47,241 nt of DNA from a virus, in IMG/VR virus record IMGVR_UViG_3300032893_000085, positions 1 through 47,241 of that record; one strand, written 5' to 3'. The position numbers were made by a program, and so were the translations under genes. Position 1 is the stretch's first letter, and every line of letters starts with the position of its first letter. A model generated the notes under the pieces. The model was not told where the DNA came from. It worked only from the letters and a program-made list of their open reading frames with translations, and did no database searches. Positions 46,392-47,241 of this stretch are shown in pieces.

Positions 46392-47241
46392 TGGCTGACA
46401 TTCCTCTTTATAATTCGGCGACCTTCCTTGCCACGCTCCAACGATACCTCTCTGTATCGAGTGGGGCGACGCAGGTTAACTGGATTGCTCCCGGGACTGG
46501 GGCTATTACTAGAACGGTCCAACAATACCTTCAAGAAGACCATGTCTCTATCGTCGACTTTGGGGCCAAGTGCGATGGCGCCACTGATGATACGGCGGCG
46601 TGGGTTGCCGCTATTGCGTCTGGTGCCAATAGGATTCTCATCCCGAATAACACCTGTATCTCGTCTAATACGATTAACGTCACAACTAACGGTGTCGTCT
46701 TGTTTGGGACTGACGCAACCGTAAACATTCTTACTACTTCTGGCGACGGAGTGACATTTACAGGGGCGTCTTACTCTGGTCTAACTGGTCTGTCCTTTGT
46801 TTATAAGAATCAGCCGACTGCTGGTAATGTCGTAAAGATTACAGGAGGTTGTCTCGGTTGTTCTGTCTCTATGACGGCACAATACCACTGGAACGGTGTC
46901 TGGGTCGATCATGCCTCACAGACGAAACTAGACGTCTCAGCTTCTTATGGGTTTGGACCAGCCACCGGTATCCATCTCGGAGGAACTTCAGGGGCTACCG
47001 TCTCTGAGACGACTATTACCTACAAGAACCCTTCGATCTCTCCGGTCACGGTGACAGGTTTTACGGCGTATGCTCCCAGTACGTCGATGTCTTTGGGCAC
47101 TGTCACACTTACTGGCGGTAACTTCTATGTCTGTACAACGGCAGGTACAACCAGTGTAGGATCTCCTCCGACTGGTACATCTGGTTCTAGGTTTGCAAAC
47201 AATCTGACTGATGGTACGGTTACTTGGCGTTACCTGTCTTC
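46391..47241 (+). CDS. Tailspike, N-terminal part (pectate-lyase-like), continues at window start
   Basis: The N-terminal 283 residues of the tailspike. After a short virion-binding region (MADIPLYNSATFLATLQRYL) comes QYLQEDHVSIVDFGAKCDGA followed by TDDTAAWVAAIASG, the classical start of a pectate-lyase_3/GH28-type right-handed beta-helix, and then TILIPNN-like coils (NRILIPNNTCISSNTINV). The frame runs off the window and continues at base 157 of the left end (bases 1-156 being the overlap). It binds and probably cleaves a surface polysaccharide. Confidence 0.87.
   Translation, partial: MADIPLYNSATFLATLQRYLSVSSGATQVNWIAPGTGAITRTVQQYLQEDHVSIVDFGAKCDGATDDTAAWVAAIASGANRILIPNNTCISSNTINVTTNGVVLFGTDATVNILTTSGDGVTFTGASYSGLTGLSFVYKNQPTAGNVVKITGGCLGCSVSMTAQYHWNGVWVDHASQTKLDVSASYGFGPATGIHLGGTSGATVSETTITYKNPSISPVTVTGFTAYAPSTSMSLGTVTLTGGNFYVCTTAGTTSVGSPPTGTSGSRFANNLTDGTVTWRYLS
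47086..47241. repeat. Terminal overlap repeat, right copy
   Basis: The 156-base copy of bases 1-156 with T instead of C at 47212. See the left copy for interpretation. Confidence 0.95.

Overview
The window looks like one complete tailed-phage genome opened inside its tailspike gene. The last 156 bases (47086-47241) repeat bases 1-156 with a single silent difference, so the unique genome is about 47,085 bases and is either a circular map or circularly permuted. A spanin pair (inner-membrane protein with an embedded proline-rich lipoprotein) points to a Gram-negative host. I see no tRNA, no integrase and no repressor. I also see no phage RNA polymerase, and the recognisable promoters are sigma70-like, so transcription probably depends on the host enzyme. 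The morphogenesis genes are P22/podovirus-like and the replication genes are T7-like (family A polymerase, gp4-type primase-helicase, SSB). A class II (B12-dependent) ribonucleotide reductase is present. From memory only, this combination resembles cobavirus/Zobellviridae-type podoviruses.

Plus strand, 36.4 kb to the end and on through 1-9.9 kb: two small basic proteins, terminase small and large subunits, portal, scaffold, P22-type coat, several small structural proteins, a large decoration/fibre-like protein, P22 gp4-like tail accessory protein, pectate-lyase-like tailspike (split by the window ends), P22 gp10-like tail hub, and a series of ejection proteins ending with a 1375-residue protein carrying an HExxGH metallopeptidase-like motif. 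A bidirectional terminator at 9.93 kb separates this block from the convergent minus-strand genes.

Minus strand, 35.1 kb down to 9.97 kb: (i) a crowd of very small early genes (31.4-35.1 kb), including two serine-dipeptide repeat ORFs encoded by hexanucleotide arrays; (ii) an amide/peptide-bond-forming cluster (23.2-29.8 kb) with an ATP-grasp enzyme, two amidoligase-type proteins, and class I and class II glutamine amidotransferases; (iii) the replication/nucleotide module (11.4-22.9 kb) with primase-helicase, polymerase, zinc protein, metallophosphoesterase, SSB, Cas4-like nuclease, endonuclease VII, DEDD exonuclease, dATP/dGTP hydrolase-like protein and the class II reductase, the last interrupted by a group I intron encoding an HNH protein; two more HNH genes of the same family sit in this module; (iv) a lysis cassette (holin, glucosaminidase-like endolysin, spanins).

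The 35.1-36.45 kb interval between the divergent halves is non-coding. It holds a strongly structured candidate RNA of about 570 nt (minus strand), overlapping palindromes, a very AT-rich tract with tandem and inverted repeats (candidate origin) and two plus-strand promoters. The items I would look at first are the SR-dipeptide hexamer arrays, the large structured RNA, and the amidoligase/amidotransferase cluster.
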